NCBI GenBank assembly: GCA_017472575.1 | Contig: JAFUPX010000010.1 | Location: forward strand, 1 to 64,000 | Reading direction: 5' to 3' | DNA length: 64,000 nucleotides | Source: Clostridia bacterium | GTDB taxonomy: Bacteria > Bacillota > Clostridia > Oscillospirales > Acutalibacteraceae | Shown here: positions 26,236-34,940 of the stretch, piece by piece | Position numbering within the stretch: position 1 is the stretch's first letter | Layout: each line of letters begins with the position of its first letter | Notes under the pieces: model-generated | What the model saw: the letters and a program-made list of their open reading frames with translations, nothing else | What the model was told of the DNA's origin: nothing | The model's database searches: none | Position numbers and translations under genes: made by a program

Positions 26236-26296
26236 TAGCTAAATTAAATTTTTTAGAAAAATAACAGCGGGATATAATATAATAGGAGGAGAAAAG

Positions 26297-26500
26297 ATGG
26301 ATATAATTAAAAAGGTGGCGGCGGCAAACGGTGTTTCCGCAGAAGAAGTTTCAAAAGAAATATCAAAAGCAATAGACTTAGCGTTTAAAAATGCCGGCGG
26401 TAAAGAAAAAATAAATTTAGAAGAAATTCCCTGTGACGGTGATAAACCTACGCCAGAGGAGCTTATAGCGTATATTATAAATAGGATTAATGAAATATAA
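26297..26500 (+). CDS. Small Spo0A C-terminal-domain-like protein
   Basis: 67 residues, all helical by composition. The first half, IIKKVAAANGVSAEEVSKEI followed by SKAIDLAFKNAG, resembles the recognition helices of the Spo0A DNA-binding domain (compare AKKYNTTASRVERAIRHAI of Bacillus Spo0A). The second half has KPTPEELIAYIINRI, found in short clostridial proteins annotated as Spo0A-domain. It has no receiver domain, so it cannot be a normal response regulator. AGGAGG stands 8 bases before the ATG and TATAAT lies at 26273. It is divergent from metY and closed by a strong hairpin. Function unknown. Confidence 0.6.
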   Translation: MDIIKKVAAANGVSAEEVSKEISKAIDLAFKNAGGKEKINLEEIPCDGDKPTPEELIAYIINRINEI

Positions 26501-26501
26501 T

Positions 26502-26539
26502 ACAACGGAGATAGCTTCTTTACGAAGTATCTCCGTTGT
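26502..26539. terminator. Bidirectional hairpin terminator
   Basis: ACAACGGAGATA pairs with TATCTCCGTTGT, with a smaller CTTC/GAAG stem inside. It lies between the convergent small Spo0A-like gene and the LCP gene. T tracts are modest on either side. Confidence 0.75.
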
Positions 26540-26545
26540 GGCATT

Positions 26546-27670
26546 TTATTTAGCTTCGCTCTCCGCGGCTTCTCGTTTTGCTTTTTCTTCGGGAGAGTAG
26601 AAGTTTTTCTCAAAAATAAAATCGTAGATGTCAGCCTTTGCCTCGTCAAGGTCGTATATGTAATACCATACTCCGCCGCGAATTCCGCCGGAGGAGGCGA
26701 AGTTATCATTGGGAATACTAAGCTGCTCAATTTCGGGAGAGCGGAGCACCGCCCAAAGCCCTAAAGAAATAATGTCATTAGTTTTTAGAGAGGTTTCACA
26801 TTCCTCTAAAATCATTCCTGCAAGCTTGGGCAATTTTAAAGGATTCATTTTCTTAACCTGCGCAAACATAGACATAAGAACCTCTTTTTGCCTGTTTCCG
26901 CGTTCGATATCACTGTCGGTATGGCGGATTCTGGCATAGGAAACAGCCTGTCCGCCGTCAAGCAGCTGAACACCTGCCGCAGCAACCGGCTCGCAGGGAA
27001 CGCCGATATGGTCAAGCCAAGGAATGATGTTGGTATTCATTTCAACCCGCTCTTCCTCGCTTACATCTACCGTAACTCCGCCCACATAGTCTATTATCCT
27101 TGCAAATTCAAAAAAGTTTACTGTTAAATAATCGGTTATTTCAAGGTCAAAATTCTGATTAAGAGTTTTAACTGCAAGCTGACTTTTTCCATAGGCATAA
27201 GCGTGGGTTAGCTTGTCCTTGCCGTGTCCGTCAATATCCACATAGCTGTCTCTTGCTATGGAGGTCATTTTTATTTTATTATTCTTTTTATCAACGGTTA
27301 CTACCACTATTGCGTCACTTCTGCCTGTATCGGTATCCTCCTGAGCGTCAATCCCTAAAAGCGCAATATTTTTAACCGAGGAGTAATCGTCCGTAGAAAT
27401 GCCTAAATCTGTTTCATCAAGCTCGGTTTTGGTCACCTTGTCAATAAGCTTGTAGCCGTAAATATAAAATCCGCCGCAGAAAAGTATCACGCATACAAGC
27501 ATAACCGCAACAATCTTGGCGAAAATATGCTTTTTCTTCTTCTTTTTCTTTTTCGGGCTTTTTTTGTTGCTCGAATAGATATCCTGCGGAGAATTTGAAT
27601 ATATATTATTGTCTCTGCTGCTAAAGGAATTCATATCTATAACATCATAGTCATCATCTTTGTAATTCAT
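26546..27670 (-). CDS. LytR-CpsA-Psr (LCP) family wall-polymer ligase
   Basis: 374 residues. A cytosolic N-terminus with a lysine run (KKKKKKKK near 40) precedes one membrane segment (about 49-72), then the extracytoplasmic LCP domain (about 100-320). Key LCP positions are present: LLGIDAQEDTDTGRSDAIVV near 104, SIARDSYVDIDGHG near 137, and the arginine-rich YARIRHTDSDIERGNRQKEV near 246. LCP proteins move undecaprenyl-linked glycans such as teichoic acid or capsule onto peptidoglycan. Monocistronic, with its own promoter. Which polymer it attaches cannot be seen. Confidence 0.93.
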   Translation of the reverse strand: MNYKDDDYDVIDMNSFSSRDNNIYSNSPQDIYSSNKKSPKKKKKKKKHIFAKIVAVMLVCVILFCGGFYIYGYKLIDKVTKTELDETDLGISTDDYSSVKNIALLGIDAQEDTDTGRSDAIVVVTVDKKNNKIKMTSIARDSYVDIDGHGKDKLTHAYAYGKSQLAVKTLNQNFDLEITDYLTVNFFEFARIIDYVGGVTVDVSEEERVEMNTNIIPWLDHIGVPCEPVAAAGVQLLDGGQAVSYARIRHTDSDIERGNRQKEVLMSMFAQVKKMNPLKLPKLAGMILEECETSLKTNDIISLGLWAVLRSPEIEQLSIPNDNFASSGGIRGGVWYYIYDLDEAKADIYDFIFEKNFYSPEEKAKREAAESEAK

Positions 27671-27700
27671 TGGTCTGCCTCCCTGGAAAAAGGTACATAC

Positions 27701-27729
27701 ATTATATAATATATAAGCTTAAAAGTAAA
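27701..27729 (-). promoter_or_regulatory. Promoter of the LCP gene
   Basis: Minus strand TTTACT (27729-27724), 17-base spacer, TATAAT (27706-27701), about 30 bases before the LCP start. Confidence 0.75.
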
Positions 27730-27757
27730 GAAACGAAACAAAAAAATTAAGAAAGAG

Positions 27758-28948
27758 TTAATCGTCCTTTTTTACCGTCCTTGCGGTTTTAAGGCTGTCC
27801 CTGCCGAATTTTTTCTTTACAGCCCACACCGAATCGTCTATTTTTTCCTGTTTCTCGTCAGATTCAAGCACGCCGAAGAAATCCTGCTGAATGGCGATAT
27901 CTCCGTCCTTGAGGTTTATGGCTCGCAATCCTACAGAGCGTAAAGGCTGGTCCAAGAAAACATTTTTATCAAAAAGCTCCATACCTTTTTTGACTAAAAG
28001 GGTGGGAGAATTCGTCGGATGCTCAAGCGCTTGGCTGAATTCACGCACATTAAGCGCGGAGTTTCTTATATGAACCTGCACTCCTCCGGCTAATAGGCTG
28101 TATTTTCGAAGAGTGTCAGAAATATCCTCTGCAAGCTCTGTAAAGGTCTCTAAAACCTCGTCTCGGGATGTGAAATCCTTGGCTCTTGTAACCGAGCGCC
28201 CCACACTTTTCGGAATATATATATCATTTTGGTGAGCTACGGGAGAATCGTCCAGCCCCAAAGCATATTTTTTTAACTGCTCGCCGTTTTTGCCGAGAAG
28301 ATGCTTTAGCGTGCCGTCACTGCAAGCGGCGAGGTCGCCTATTGTAAATATTCCGCAGTCTGCAAGCCTCTCGCAGGTGCGTTTTCCGGCAAAAAGCAGG
28401 TCTGAAACCGGCAAGGGCCATACCTTATCCTTGAAATTTTCCTTTGAGATAACCGTAACTGCGTCCGGCTTTTTCATATCTGAGCCTAATTTTGCAAAAG
28501 CCTTGTTAAAGCTCACTCCTACCGAAACCGTAATTCCAAGCTGAGCCTTTATTTCCTTGCGTATGCTGTGGGCGATAGTCTCGCCGTCGCCAAAGAGCAG
28601 GCGGCTTCCTGTGACATCAAGCCAGCATTCGTCTATACCGAAGGGCTCTATCATATCAGTGTATTTACTGTAGATGTTATAAGCGGCGGCAGAATATTCA
28701 CGGTATTTTTCGTAGTCCGGTTTCAGCAGAACTAAATCGGGACATTTTGCCTTTGCTTCGAAAATCGCCTCGGCGGTTTTAACACCGTAGGATTTTGCAA
28801 GCTCATTTTTAGCTAAAATAATGCCGTGCCGTTCCTCCTTGTCTCCGCAAACAGCAACCGGCAAGCTGTAAAGAGAGGGGTGTGAAAGCAGCGAGACAGA
28901 TGCGAAAAAATTATTAAGGTCACAGTGAAGAATAACTCTGTCAGCCAT
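27758..28948 (-). CDS. dinB: Y-family DNA polymerase IV
   Basis: A low-fidelity translesion polymerase without proofreading. 396 residues. Catalytic acidic residues show in VILHCDLNNFFASVS near 5 and in GIDECWLDVTGS near 100 (the family form is SIDEAYLD). The helix-hairpin-helix part is near 178 (CERLADCGIFTIGDLAA) and the little-finger domain follows (GRSVTRAKDFTSRDEV). No beta-clamp motif is obvious at the C-terminus and no SOS box was recognised at the promoter. GGAGG stands before the ATG. Worth noting beside a replicative polymerase without its own exonuclease. Confidence 0.94.
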   Translation of the reverse strand: MADRVILHCDLNNFFASVSLLSHPSLYSLPVAVCGDKEERHGIILAKNELAKSYGVKTAEAIFEAKAKCPDLVLLKPDYEKYREYSAAAYNIYSKYTDMIEPFGIDECWLDVTGSRLLFGDGETIAHSIRKEIKAQLGITVSVGVSFNKAFAKLGSDMKKPDAVTVISKENFKDKVWPLPVSDLLFAGKRTCERLADCGIFTIGDLAACSDGTLKHLLGKNGEQLKKYALGLDDSPVAHQNDIYIPKSVGRSVTRAKDFTSRDEVLETFTELAEDISDTLRKYSLLAGGVQVHIRNSALNVREFSQALEHPTNSPTLLVKKGMELFDKNVFLDQPLRSVGLRAINLKDGDIAIQQDFFGVLESDEKQEKIDDSVWAVKKKFGRDSLKTARTVKKDD

Positions 28949-28977
28949 TTTCGTTCCTCCTATTATATAATGTATAT

Positions 28978-29006
28978 ATTATAATACATACTTATAATAA
29001 AGTAAA
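28978..29006 (-). promoter_or_regulatory. Promoter of dinB
   Basis: Minus strand TTTACT (29006-29001), 17-base spacer, TATAAT (28983-28978), about 30 bases before the dinB start. No LexA-type GAAC-N4-GTTC box is apparent. Confidence 0.75.
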
Positions 29007-29105
29007 GCGCGGTTGTTTACATAATCTATATATTTGGATTGTTTTTAAAAAAAATACAATATATAGACCATCTCAAAAAAAGTTATATTTTTTTCAAAAA
29101 AATGC

Positions 29106-29134
29106 TTGCTTTTAGACTTAATGTATGTTATTAT
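29106..29134 (+). promoter_or_regulatory. Promoter of the S10 ribosomal supercluster
   Basis: TTGCTT (29106-29111), 17-base spacer, extended -10 TGTTATTAT (29126-29134). It opens a leader of about 275 bases before rpsJ. Confidence 0.7.
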
Positions 29135-29140
29135 ACCAAG

Positions 29141-29416
29141 GTACGCTGCGAAATTGCGGCGTGAAACATGCGTTGATGCAGGAGGTGGCCCACCGTGAGT
29201 GGGGAAATTTCTGCGGAGTATGTCCGATTTTAAACCGGGCGAAAGAACATGCAGCACACATTGAACTTGCGACCTTGTGTGCAACGGCGGCAGCAGTGCC
29301 GCTGTCCGGAATTTGCTGTGACCCCAGCTGATTACCGGTTTTTATATTGCACCGGGAAGAAAAACCCGGCGCGGTGTAAGTTTTGCCCGCCAACTATTTA
29401 AGGAGGCGAATTTCAC
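29141..29416 (+). ncRNA. Structured 5' leader of the S10 operon
   Basis: The stretch between the promoter and rpsJ holds no convincing gene but several hairpins: ACGCTGC-GAAATT-GCGGCGT (29143-29162) right at the start, a GC-rich element around 29281-29304 with CAGC/GCTG arms, and CCGGG/CCCGG (29352-29369) about 50 bases before the ATG. In many bacteria such leaders bind L4 and control the S10 operon; whether this one matches a described class was not determined. Higher GC than flanking AT-rich DNA supports an RNA role. Confidence 0.6.
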
Positions 29417-29728
29417 ATGGCAGTGAAAGAAAAAATCCGAATTCGAGTAAAAGGTTACGATCATGCGCTTGTAGACCAGTCTGCAGAGAAAATTGTAGAA
29501 ACCGCTAAACGTACAGGTGCAAGGGTATCCGGTCCCGTACCGCTCCCCACAGAAAAGGAAATCGTAACAATCCTCCGCGCTGTTCATAAGTATAAGGACA
29601 GCCGTGAGCAGTTCGAAATGAGGACACACAAAAGGCTTATCGACATTATCAGACCTTCCAACAAAACTGTTGAATCTCTGACAAGTCTTGAGCTTCCCGC
29701 CGGTGTAGAAATCGAAATCAAGCTTTAA
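29417..29728 (+). CDS. rpsJ: 30S ribosomal protein S10
   Basis: 103 residues, the normal length; part of the 30S head and also NusE in antitermination complexes. Motifs are [38 protein letters not shown], and [19 protein letters not shown], all typical. AAGGAGG precedes the ATG. First gene of a 31-gene ribosomal run ending with rplQ. Confidence 0.99.
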   Translation: MAVKEKIRIRVKGYDHALVDQSAEKIVETAKRTGARVSGPVPLPTEKEIVTILRAVHKYKDSREQFEMRTHKRLIDIIRPSNKTVESLTSLELPAGVEIEIKL

Positions 29729-29755
29729 TTGATATCGGTTTAACGGTGTGGTCAT

Positions 29756-29771
29756 GTTGGTGAAAGCCAAC
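29756..29771 (+). other. GAAA-tetraloop hairpin between rpsJ and rplC
   Basis: GTTGGT pairs with GCCAAC (one G-U) around GAAA, about 25 bases before the rplC start. Such a GNRA hairpin could be a protein or tertiary contact site, or only a spacer. Confidence 0.4.
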
Positions 29772-29795
29772 CAATAACCAATAGGAGGAAAAAAA

Positions 29796-30428
29796 ATGCA
29801 AAAAGGTATCGTTGGCAAGAAGCTCGGTATGACCCAGCTTTTTGATGCAAACGGAAACGTTGTTCCGGTTACCGTGATTGAAGCAGGTCCCTGCGTTATA
29901 TCACAGAAGAAAACAATCGAGAACGACGGCTACGAAGCAGTTCAGATCGGCTACGGCGATATGAAGGCTTCTAAGGTAAATAAGCCCGCCAAGGGCCACT
30001 TTGCCAAGGGCGACGTTGCTCCTAAAAAGGTACTCAGAGAGTTCCGTTTTGAGGACATCAGCGCTATGAACGTCGGCGACATTATTAAGGCTGACGTTTT
30101 TGCCGAGGGTGACTCGGTAGATGTAAGAGGAACTTCTAAAGGTAAGGGATATGCCGGCACAATTAAGCGCTGGAACTTCGCTCGCCTTAAGGAATCCCAC
30201 GGTACAGGTCCTGTACACCGTCACGGCGGCTCTTTGGGCGCATGCTCAAGCCCCTCTCGTGTATTTAAGGGCAAGAAAATGGCTGGACATCTCGGTAATG
30301 AGCGCGTAACCGTTCAGAACCTGAGTGTAGTTAAGGTTGACGCTGAGAAGAACATCATCGCAGTTAAGGGTGCCGTTCCCGGCCCCAAGGGCGGAATCGT
30401 TGTTCTGTTTGACAGCGTTAAAGCTTAA
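29796..30428 (+). CDS. rplC: 50S ribosomal protein L3
   Basis: 210 residues, standard length. L3 is an early assembly protein near the peptidyl transferase centre. Motifs are GIVGKKLGMTQLFDANGNVV at the start, VTVIEAGPCVISQKK, GTSKGKGYAGTIKRW near 112 and SSPSRVFKGKKMAGHLGNE near 148, the extension that reaches the active centre. AGGAGG precedes the ATG. A 67-base gap to rpsJ holds a small hairpin. Confidence 0.99.
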   Translation: MQKGIVGKKLGMTQLFDANGNVVPVTVIEAGPCVISQKKTIENDGYEAVQIGYGDMKASKVNKPAKGHFAKGDVAPKKVLREFRFEDISAMNVGDIIKADVFAEGDSVDVRGTSKGKGYAGTIKRWNFARLKESHGTGPVHRHGGSLGACSSPSRVFKGKKMAGHLGNERVTVQNLSVVKVDAEKNIIAVKGAVPGPKGGIVVLFDSVKA

Positions 30429-30448
30429 GGGAAGGAGTGTTTTGAATT

Positions 30449-31072
30449 ATGCCTAATGTATCAGTAGTCGATATGGCTGGTAAGAAGGTTGGAAAAATCG
30501 ATCTTAGCGACGCTGTATTCGGAATTGAGCCTAACGCTGTTGTTATGCACATGGCTGTTGTTAACTTCCTCGCTAATCAGCGTCAGGGTACACAATCCAC
30601 TCTTACCCGTACAGAGGTTTCGGGCGGCGGCAAAAAGCCTTGGCGCCAGAAGGGAACCGGTCACGCAAGACAGGGTTCAACAAGAGCTCCCCAGTGGAGA
30701 CACGGCGGTATCGTTCACGCACCGAAGCCGAGAGATTATTCTTATTCTCTCAATAAAAAGGTTCGTCAGCTGGCTCTCAAGTCTGCTTTATCCGATAAGG
30801 TTCTTACAAACAACCTCATCGTGCTTGACGAGTTAAAGCTCGAAGCTTACAAAACAAAGACAGTTGTTGATTGCTTAAAGGCTATCGGCGCTGCTAAGAA
30901 GACACTTATCGTTCTTGAGGACAATAACGCTTTCGCTGTTAAGAGCATTGCGAATATTGCAGGCACTAAGGCCGCTCAGGTTAACACGGTAAACACCTAC
31001 GACATCATCAATGCAGATACACTTGTTATTGTTAAGGGTGCCGTAGCAAAACTTGAGGAGGTGTACGCATAA
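30449..31072 (+). CDS. rplD: 50S ribosomal protein L4
   Basis: 207 residues. L4 lines the exit tunnel and in several bacteria represses its own operon through the leader. The tunnel loop is clear: [20 protein letters not shown] then [14 protein letters not shown] (about 50-85). The globular end has [15 protein letters not shown] and [19 protein letters not shown] precedes the ATG; the stop overlaps the rplW start by one base. Confidence 0.99.
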   Translation: MPNVSVVDMAGKKVGKIDLSDAVFGIEPNAVVMHMAVVNFLANQRQGTQSTLTRTEVSGGGKKPWRQKGTGHARQGSTRAPQWRHGGIVHAPKPRDYSYSLNKKVRQLALKSALSDKVLTNNLIVLDELKLEAYKTKTVVDCLKAIGAAKKTLIVLEDNNAFAVKSIANIAGTKAAQVNTVNTYDIINADTLVIVKGAVAKLEEVYA

Positions 31073-31425
31073 TGAAAGCCCCACAGGATATCATTATTGC
31101 TCCGGTAATTACCGAAAAGAGTATGTCCGGCATTGCGGACAAGAAATACACCTTTAAAGTCGCAAAGGACGCTAACAAAATTGAGATTGCAAACGCAGTT
31201 GAGAAGCTTTTCAAGGTTGATGTTGCTAAGGTTAACACAATCAGCGTTCGCGGTCAGGAAAGAAGAATGGGCCGTTACAGCGGTTACACAGCTTCCTGGA
31301 AGAAGGCTATCGTAACACTTAAGGCTGATTCCAAGACCATTGAGTTCTTTGACGGACTTCTCTTATTTAGAGACAAGGTTTTCTTTGGAAATCAAAAAAG
31401 ATTTCCGGTGATGTATGAAGCTTGA
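31072..31425 (+). CDS. rplW: 50S ribosomal protein L23 with C-terminal extension
   Basis: L23 sits at the tunnel exit and docks trigger factor and SRP. The core is normal: [58 protein letters not shown]23 of relatives ends at that FFDGL/FFEGL; here the frame continues 21 residues ([11 protein letters not shown] and onwards), giving 117 instead of about 96. The extra part lies over two perfect hairpins (31387-31406 and 31417-31435) and its stop is in the loop of the second, so loss of the usual stop or insertion of a small element is likely. Confidence 0.95.
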   Translation: MKAPQDIIIAPVITEKSMSGIADKKYTFKVAKDANKIEIANAVEKLFKVDVAKVNTISVRGQERRMGRYSGYTASWKKAIVTLKADSKTIEFFDGLLLFRDKVFFGNQKRFPVMYEA

Positions 31426-31435
31426 AAAAAGCTTC
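31387..31435 (+). repeat. Two tandem perfect hairpins between the L23 core and L2
   Basis: GGAAATC-AAAAAA-GATTTCC (31387-31406) and GAAGCTT-GAAAA-AAGCTTC (31417-31435), each 7 bp and perfect. No T tract follows, so they are not plain terminators. They may be a processing or regulatory site, or a remnant of a small inserted element. Confidence 0.6.
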
Positions 31436-31463
31436 GCTAAGCCAAAATAGGAGAGTGAAACAA

Positions 31464-32291
31464 ATGGCTATTAAACATTACAAGCCGACTACTAACGGAC
31501 GCCGTAATATGACAACCATGGATTACTCCGAACTGTCAAAGGTGGCTCCCGAAAGAAGTTTGCTTGAGCCTATCAAAAAGAATGCCGGACGCAACAGCTA
31601 CGGCAGAATCACCGTTCGCCACAGAGGCGGCGGAAACCGCAGAAAATACAGAGTAATCGATTTCAAGAGAAACCGTTTCGGAATCCCCGCAACAGTTAAA
31701 ACTCTTGAATACGATCCCAACCGCTCAGCCTTTATCGCACTCATAGAGTACGAGGATGGCGTTAAGAGCTACATCATCGCTCCTCAGGATCTTAAGGTAG
31801 GCGATGTAGTAGTAAGCGGACCCGATGCCGATATTAAGCCCGGCAACGCGCTTCCGCTCACAAACATTCCGGTTGGTACATTTATTCATAACATTGAGCT
31901 TTATCCCGGCAAGGGCGCTCAGTTAGCGCGCAGTGCAGGAAATATGGCTCAGCTTATGGCTAAGGAAAACGGAATGGCGCTTTTACGTCTTCCCTCCGGT
32001 GAGCTTCGTAATGTAACCGATAAATGTATGGCAACAGTAGGTGTTGTATCCAACCCTGAGCATGCCAACGTTAATTACGGTAAAGCAGGTCGTAAGCGTC
32101 ACATGGGCTGGAGACCTACCGTCCGCGGTTCTGTAATGAACCCCTGCGACCACCCCCACGGTGGTGGTGAAGGTAAGTCACCTATCGGCCGTCCCGGTCC
32201 TGTTACCCCTTGGGGTAAACCCACCCTCGGCTACAAGACACGCAAGAAGAACAAAGCCAGCGATAAGTATATCGTAAAGCGTCGTAAGTAG
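31464..32291 (+). CDS. rplB: 50S ribosomal protein L2
   Basis: 275 residues; L2 is needed for subunit joining and peptidyl transfer. Typical parts are [40 protein letters not shown], and the conserved C-terminal [20 protein letters not shown] with the essential histidine. The frame is open 14 codons further up, but ATG 31464 with AGGAGAG before it is the family start. Ends with TAG. Confidence 0.99.
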   Translation: MAIKHYKPTTNGRRNMTTMDYSELSKVAPERSLLEPIKKNAGRNSYGRITVRHRGGGNRRKYRVIDFKRNRFGIPATVKTLEYDPNRSAFIALIEYEDGVKSYIIAPQDLKVGDVVVSGPDADIKPGNALPLTNIPVGTFIHNIELYPGKGAQLARSAGNMAQLMAKENGMALLRLPSGELRNVTDKCMATVGVVSNPEHANVNYGKAGRKRHMGWRPTVRGSVMNPCDHPHGGGEGKSPIGRPGPVTPWGKPTLGYKTRKKNKASDKYIVKRRK

Positions 32292-32313
32292 TCGGACGAA
32301 AGGAGATTGAATT

Positions 32314-32589
32314 ATGGGAAGAAGCATTAAAAAGGGCCCTTATGTGCAAGAAGCACTTTACAAAAGGGTTCAGCAAATGAATGAAGCCGGTGAGAAGCGA
32401 GTTCTTAAAACCTGGAGCCGTTCATCAACCATATTCCCCGATTTCGTCGGACATACATTTGCGGTACATGACGGAAGAAAGCATGTTCCGGTATATGTAA
32501 CAGAGGATATGGTAGGACACAAGCTCGGTGAATTCGCACCGACCAGAACATTTAAAGGTCACGCAGGTTCTAAGACCAGCGGTAAGTAA
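32314..32589 (+). CDS. rpsS: 30S ribosomal protein S19
   Basis: 91 residues, normal; 30S head protein contacting S13 and the A-site finger. Clear motifs are [38 protein letters not shown] and [25 protein letters not shown] precedes the ATG and the gene follows rplB by 22 bases. Confidence 0.99.
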   Translation: MGRSIKKGPYVQEALYKRVQQMNEAGEKRVLKTWSRSSTIFPDFVGHTFAVHDGRKHVPVYVTEDMVGHKLGEFAPTRTFKGHAGSKTSGK

Positions 32590-32611
32590 GCGGCTGAAAG
32601 GAGAGTAAACA

Positions 32612-32950
32612 ATGGAAGCAAGGGCAATTCTTAAATACGCCCGTATTTCACCCCGCAAGGTGAAGATTGTTTTGGATTTGATCCGAAATCAAGATGCTGA
32701 CAAAGCTATGGCTATACTCAAATTTACTCCCAAGTCTGCTTGCGAGTATGTTGAGAAGCTTTTGGCATCAGCTATGGCAAATGCTGAAAACAATCACAAT
32801 ATGGATGTATCAAAGCTTTATGTTGCAGAGTGTTTTGTATGCCCCGGACCTACTCTTAAGAGAATCCGTCCGAAGGATCACGGCAGAGCACACCGCATTT
32901 TAAAGAGAACAAGCCACATCACAATCGTTCTTAAAGAACGTGAAGACTAA
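32612..32950 (+). CDS. rplV: 50S ribosomal protein L22
   Basis: 112 residues; L22 has a hairpin reaching the tunnel constriction. Motifs are [37 protein letters not shown] and the loop region [27 protein letters not shown] precedes the ATG. The order S19-L22-S3 is the standard one. Confidence 0.99.
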   Translation: MEARAILKYARISPRKVKIVLDLIRNQDADKAMAILKFTPKSACEYVEKLLASAMANAENNHNMDVSKLYVAECFVCPGPTLKRIRPKDHGRAHRILKRTSHITIVLKERED

Positions 32951-32965
32951 AAAGGAGGTTAATTT

Positions 32966-33631
32966 ATGGGCCAGAAGGTTAATCCGCACGGTTTCCGTGT
33001 AGGCGTAATTAAAAACTGGGACTCGCGTTGGTTTGCCAATGACAGCACCTTCGGTGATACATTGGTTGAGGACTATAACCTCCGTAAATACCTTAAGGAG
33101 ACTTTGGCTTCTGCGGGTGTTGCAAAAATCGAAATTGAACGCGATGAAAAGCGTGTAAGATTACACATCCACTGTGCTAAGCCGGGTATGGTAATCGGCC
33201 GTAACGGCAGCGAAATTGAAAAGCTGCGTGTTAACTGCCAGAACAAGCTCGGTAAGCCGGTAGTTATCAACATTGTCGAGATCAAGAATCCCGACGCGAA
33301 CGCTCAGCTCGTTGCAGAGAATATTGCAACTCAGCTTGAAAAGCGTATTTCCTTCCGCCGTGCTATGAAGCTCGCTATCGGCAGAGCAATGAGACTCGGC
33401 GTTAAGGGTATCAAAACTCAGGTTTCAGGCCGTCTCGGCGGAGCTGAAATCGCAAGAAGCGAAAAGTATCACGAGGGAACTATCCCGCTCCAGACCTTAA
33501 GAGCTGATATCGACTACGGCTTTGCCGAGGCTGATACCACTTATGGTAAAATCGGTGTTAAGGTATGGATTTATAAGGGAGAAATCCTCAGCGATAACCG
33601 CAACCGTAAAAAGGAAGGGGGAGCCCGCTGA
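32966..33631 (+). CDS. rpsC: 30S ribosomal protein S3
   Basis: 221 residues; forms part of the mRNA entry and helicase site. An N-terminal [19 protein letters not shown], the KH domain with [15 protein letters not shown] near 74, and the C-terminal [22 protein letters not shown] precedes the ATG; the stop overlaps the rplP start by one base. Confidence 0.99.
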   Translation: MGQKVNPHGFRVGVIKNWDSRWFANDSTFGDTLVEDYNLRKYLKETLASAGVAKIEIERDEKRVRLHIHCAKPGMVIGRNGSEIEKLRVNCQNKLGKPVVINIVEIKNPDANAQLVAENIATQLEKRISFRRAMKLAIGRAMRLGVKGIKTQVSGRLGGAEIARSEKYHEGTIPLQTLRADIDYGFAEADTTYGKIGVKVWIYKGEILSDNRNRKKEGGAR

Positions 33632-34053
33632 TGTTAATGCCTAAAAGAGTAAAATACCGCAGAGTACATCGCGGAAGACTCACTGGTACCGCTTCACGCG
33701 GAAACACTGTAACACACGGTCAGTTCGGTCTCCAGGCTATGGAGCCTGCATGGATTACCTCTAATCAGATAGAGGCAGCCCGTATTGCTATGACCCGTTA
33801 CATCAAGCGTGGCGGACAGGTTTGGATTAAGATTTTCCCGGATAAGCCGATCACCGAAAAGCCGGCTGAAACCCGAATGGGTTCCGGTAAAGGTTCTCCG
33901 GAGTATTGGGTAGCTGTAGTTAAGCCCGGCCGTGTAATGTTTGAAATCGGCGGCGTTAGCGAGGAGTTGGCTCGTGAGGCTATGCGTCTCGCAGCAAACA
34001 AGCTTCCCATCAAATGTAAGTTTATAGCTAAGGAAATGGGTGGTGAGCAGTAA
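33631..34053 (+). CDS. rplP: 50S ribosomal protein L16
   Basis: 140 residues; contacts A-site tRNA and the central protuberance. [19 protein letters not shown] at the start, [20 protein letters not shown], and the conserved [20 protein letters not shown] near 81. The start ATG 33631 is supported by AGGGGG ahead and by family sequences starting MLxPKR. Overlaps rpsC and rpmC by one base each, so the three are translationally linked. Confidence 0.99.
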   Translation: MLMPKRVKYRRVHRGRLTGTASRGNTVTHGQFGLQAMEPAWITSNQIEAARIAMTRYIKRGGQVWIKIFPDKPITEKPAETRMGSGKGSPEYWVAVVKPGRVMFEIGGVSEELAREAMRLAANKLPIKCKFIAKEMGGEQ

Positions 34054-34259
34054 TGAAAGCAAAGGAAATCAGAGAAAACACTTTACCTGAGCTCAACGAG
34101 CAGTTGGCAAAGCTGAAAGAAGAATTATTCAACCTGCGTTTCCAACTCGCCATTAACCAGCTCGAAAACCCCATGCGTATAGCCGCTGTTAAGAAGGATA
34201 TCGCCCGCGTTAAGACAATTATCCGCGAGACCGAGATCAAAAACAGCGCTAACGCGTAA
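34053..34259 (+). CDS. rpmC: 50S ribosomal protein L29
   Basis: 68 residues, a helical hairpin at the tunnel exit next to L23. Sequence [20 protein letters not shown] then [20 protein letters not shown] is diagnostic. Its ATG shares a base with the rplP stop. Confidence 0.98.
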   Translation: MKAKEIRENTLPELNEQLAKLKEELFNLRFQLAINQLENPMRIAAVKKDIARVKTIIRETEIKNSANA

Positions 34260-34279
34260 AAGTTGGGAGGTAAAGCCAA

Positions 34280-34534
34280 ATGGAAAGAAACCTTCGTAAA
34301 ACCAGAGTGGGTAAGGTTGTAAGCGATAAGATGGATAAAACCGTTGTTGTTGCTATTGAGGACAATGTTAAGCATCCGCTCTATAAGAAGATTATTAAAA
34401 ACACAATAAGACTTAAGGCTCACGATGAAAACAACGCTTGCGGCGTTGGCGATAGAGTTCTTATCATGGAAACAAGACCGCTTTCCAAGGATAAGAGATG
34501 GCGTGTAGCTGAAATAATCGAAAAAGCTAAGTAG
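34280..34534 (+). CDS. rpsQ: 30S ribosomal protein S17
   Basis: 84 residues, OB-fold primary 16S-binding protein. [40 protein letters not shown] and [20 protein letters not shown] are typical. GGGAGG precedes the ATG; ends with TAG. Confidence 0.98.
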   Translation: MERNLRKTRVGKVVSDKMDKTVVVAIEDNVKHPLYKKIIKNTIRLKAHDENNACGVGDRVLIMETRPLSKDKRWRVAEIIEKAK

Positions 34535-34555
34535 TCTTACAAGGAGGAAACCACT

Positions 34556-34924
34556 GTGATACAACAACAGAGTTACCTCAAGGTTGCTGACAATACCGGT
34601 GCAAAAGAAATTATGTGCATCCGCGTTCTTGGAGGCTCCAAAAGGAGGTATGCCAACATCGGCGATGTCATCGTTGCTTCTGTTAAGAAGGCCACCCCCG
34701 GCGGCACAGTTAAGAAGGGCGATGTTGTAAAGGCAGTTGTAGTTCGTTCTGCAAAGGGCCTTCGCCGTAGTGACGGCACATACATCAGATTTGACGAAAA
34801 TGCGGCTGTTATCATCCGTGATGACAAGAACCCCAGAGGTACCCGTATTTTTGGGCCTGTAGCCCGTGAGCTGCGCGACAAGGAATATACAAAAATCCTG
34901 TCTCTCGCTCCGGAAGTACTTTAA
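34556..34924 (+). CDS. rplN: 50S ribosomal protein L14
   Basis: 122 residues; sits at the GTPase side of the subunit interface. [20 protein letters not shown] at the start, [20 protein letters not shown] and [20 protein letters not shown] in the middle, [15 protein letters not shown] near the end. The start codon is GTG, placed 8 bases after AAGGAGG; the match to family N-termini supports it. Confidence 0.98.
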   Translation: MIQQQSYLKVADNTGAKEIMCIRVLGGSKRRYANIGDVIVASVKKATPGGTVKKGDVVKAVVVRSAKGLRRSDGTYIRFDENAAVIIRDDKNPRGTRIFGPVARELRDKEYTKILSLAPEVL

Positions 34925-34940
34925 TGGGAGGTAGAAAAAA

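Noticed and set aside
29125..29331. A 68-codon open frame upstream of rpsJ
   Set aside because: It begins inside the promoter, has no ribosome binding site and covers the hairpins of the leader; it looks like a by-product of GC-rich RNA structure.
30489..30836. A 115-codon frame overlapping rplD
   Set aside because: It is the shifted frame of a conserved ribosomal protein and resembles no known family.
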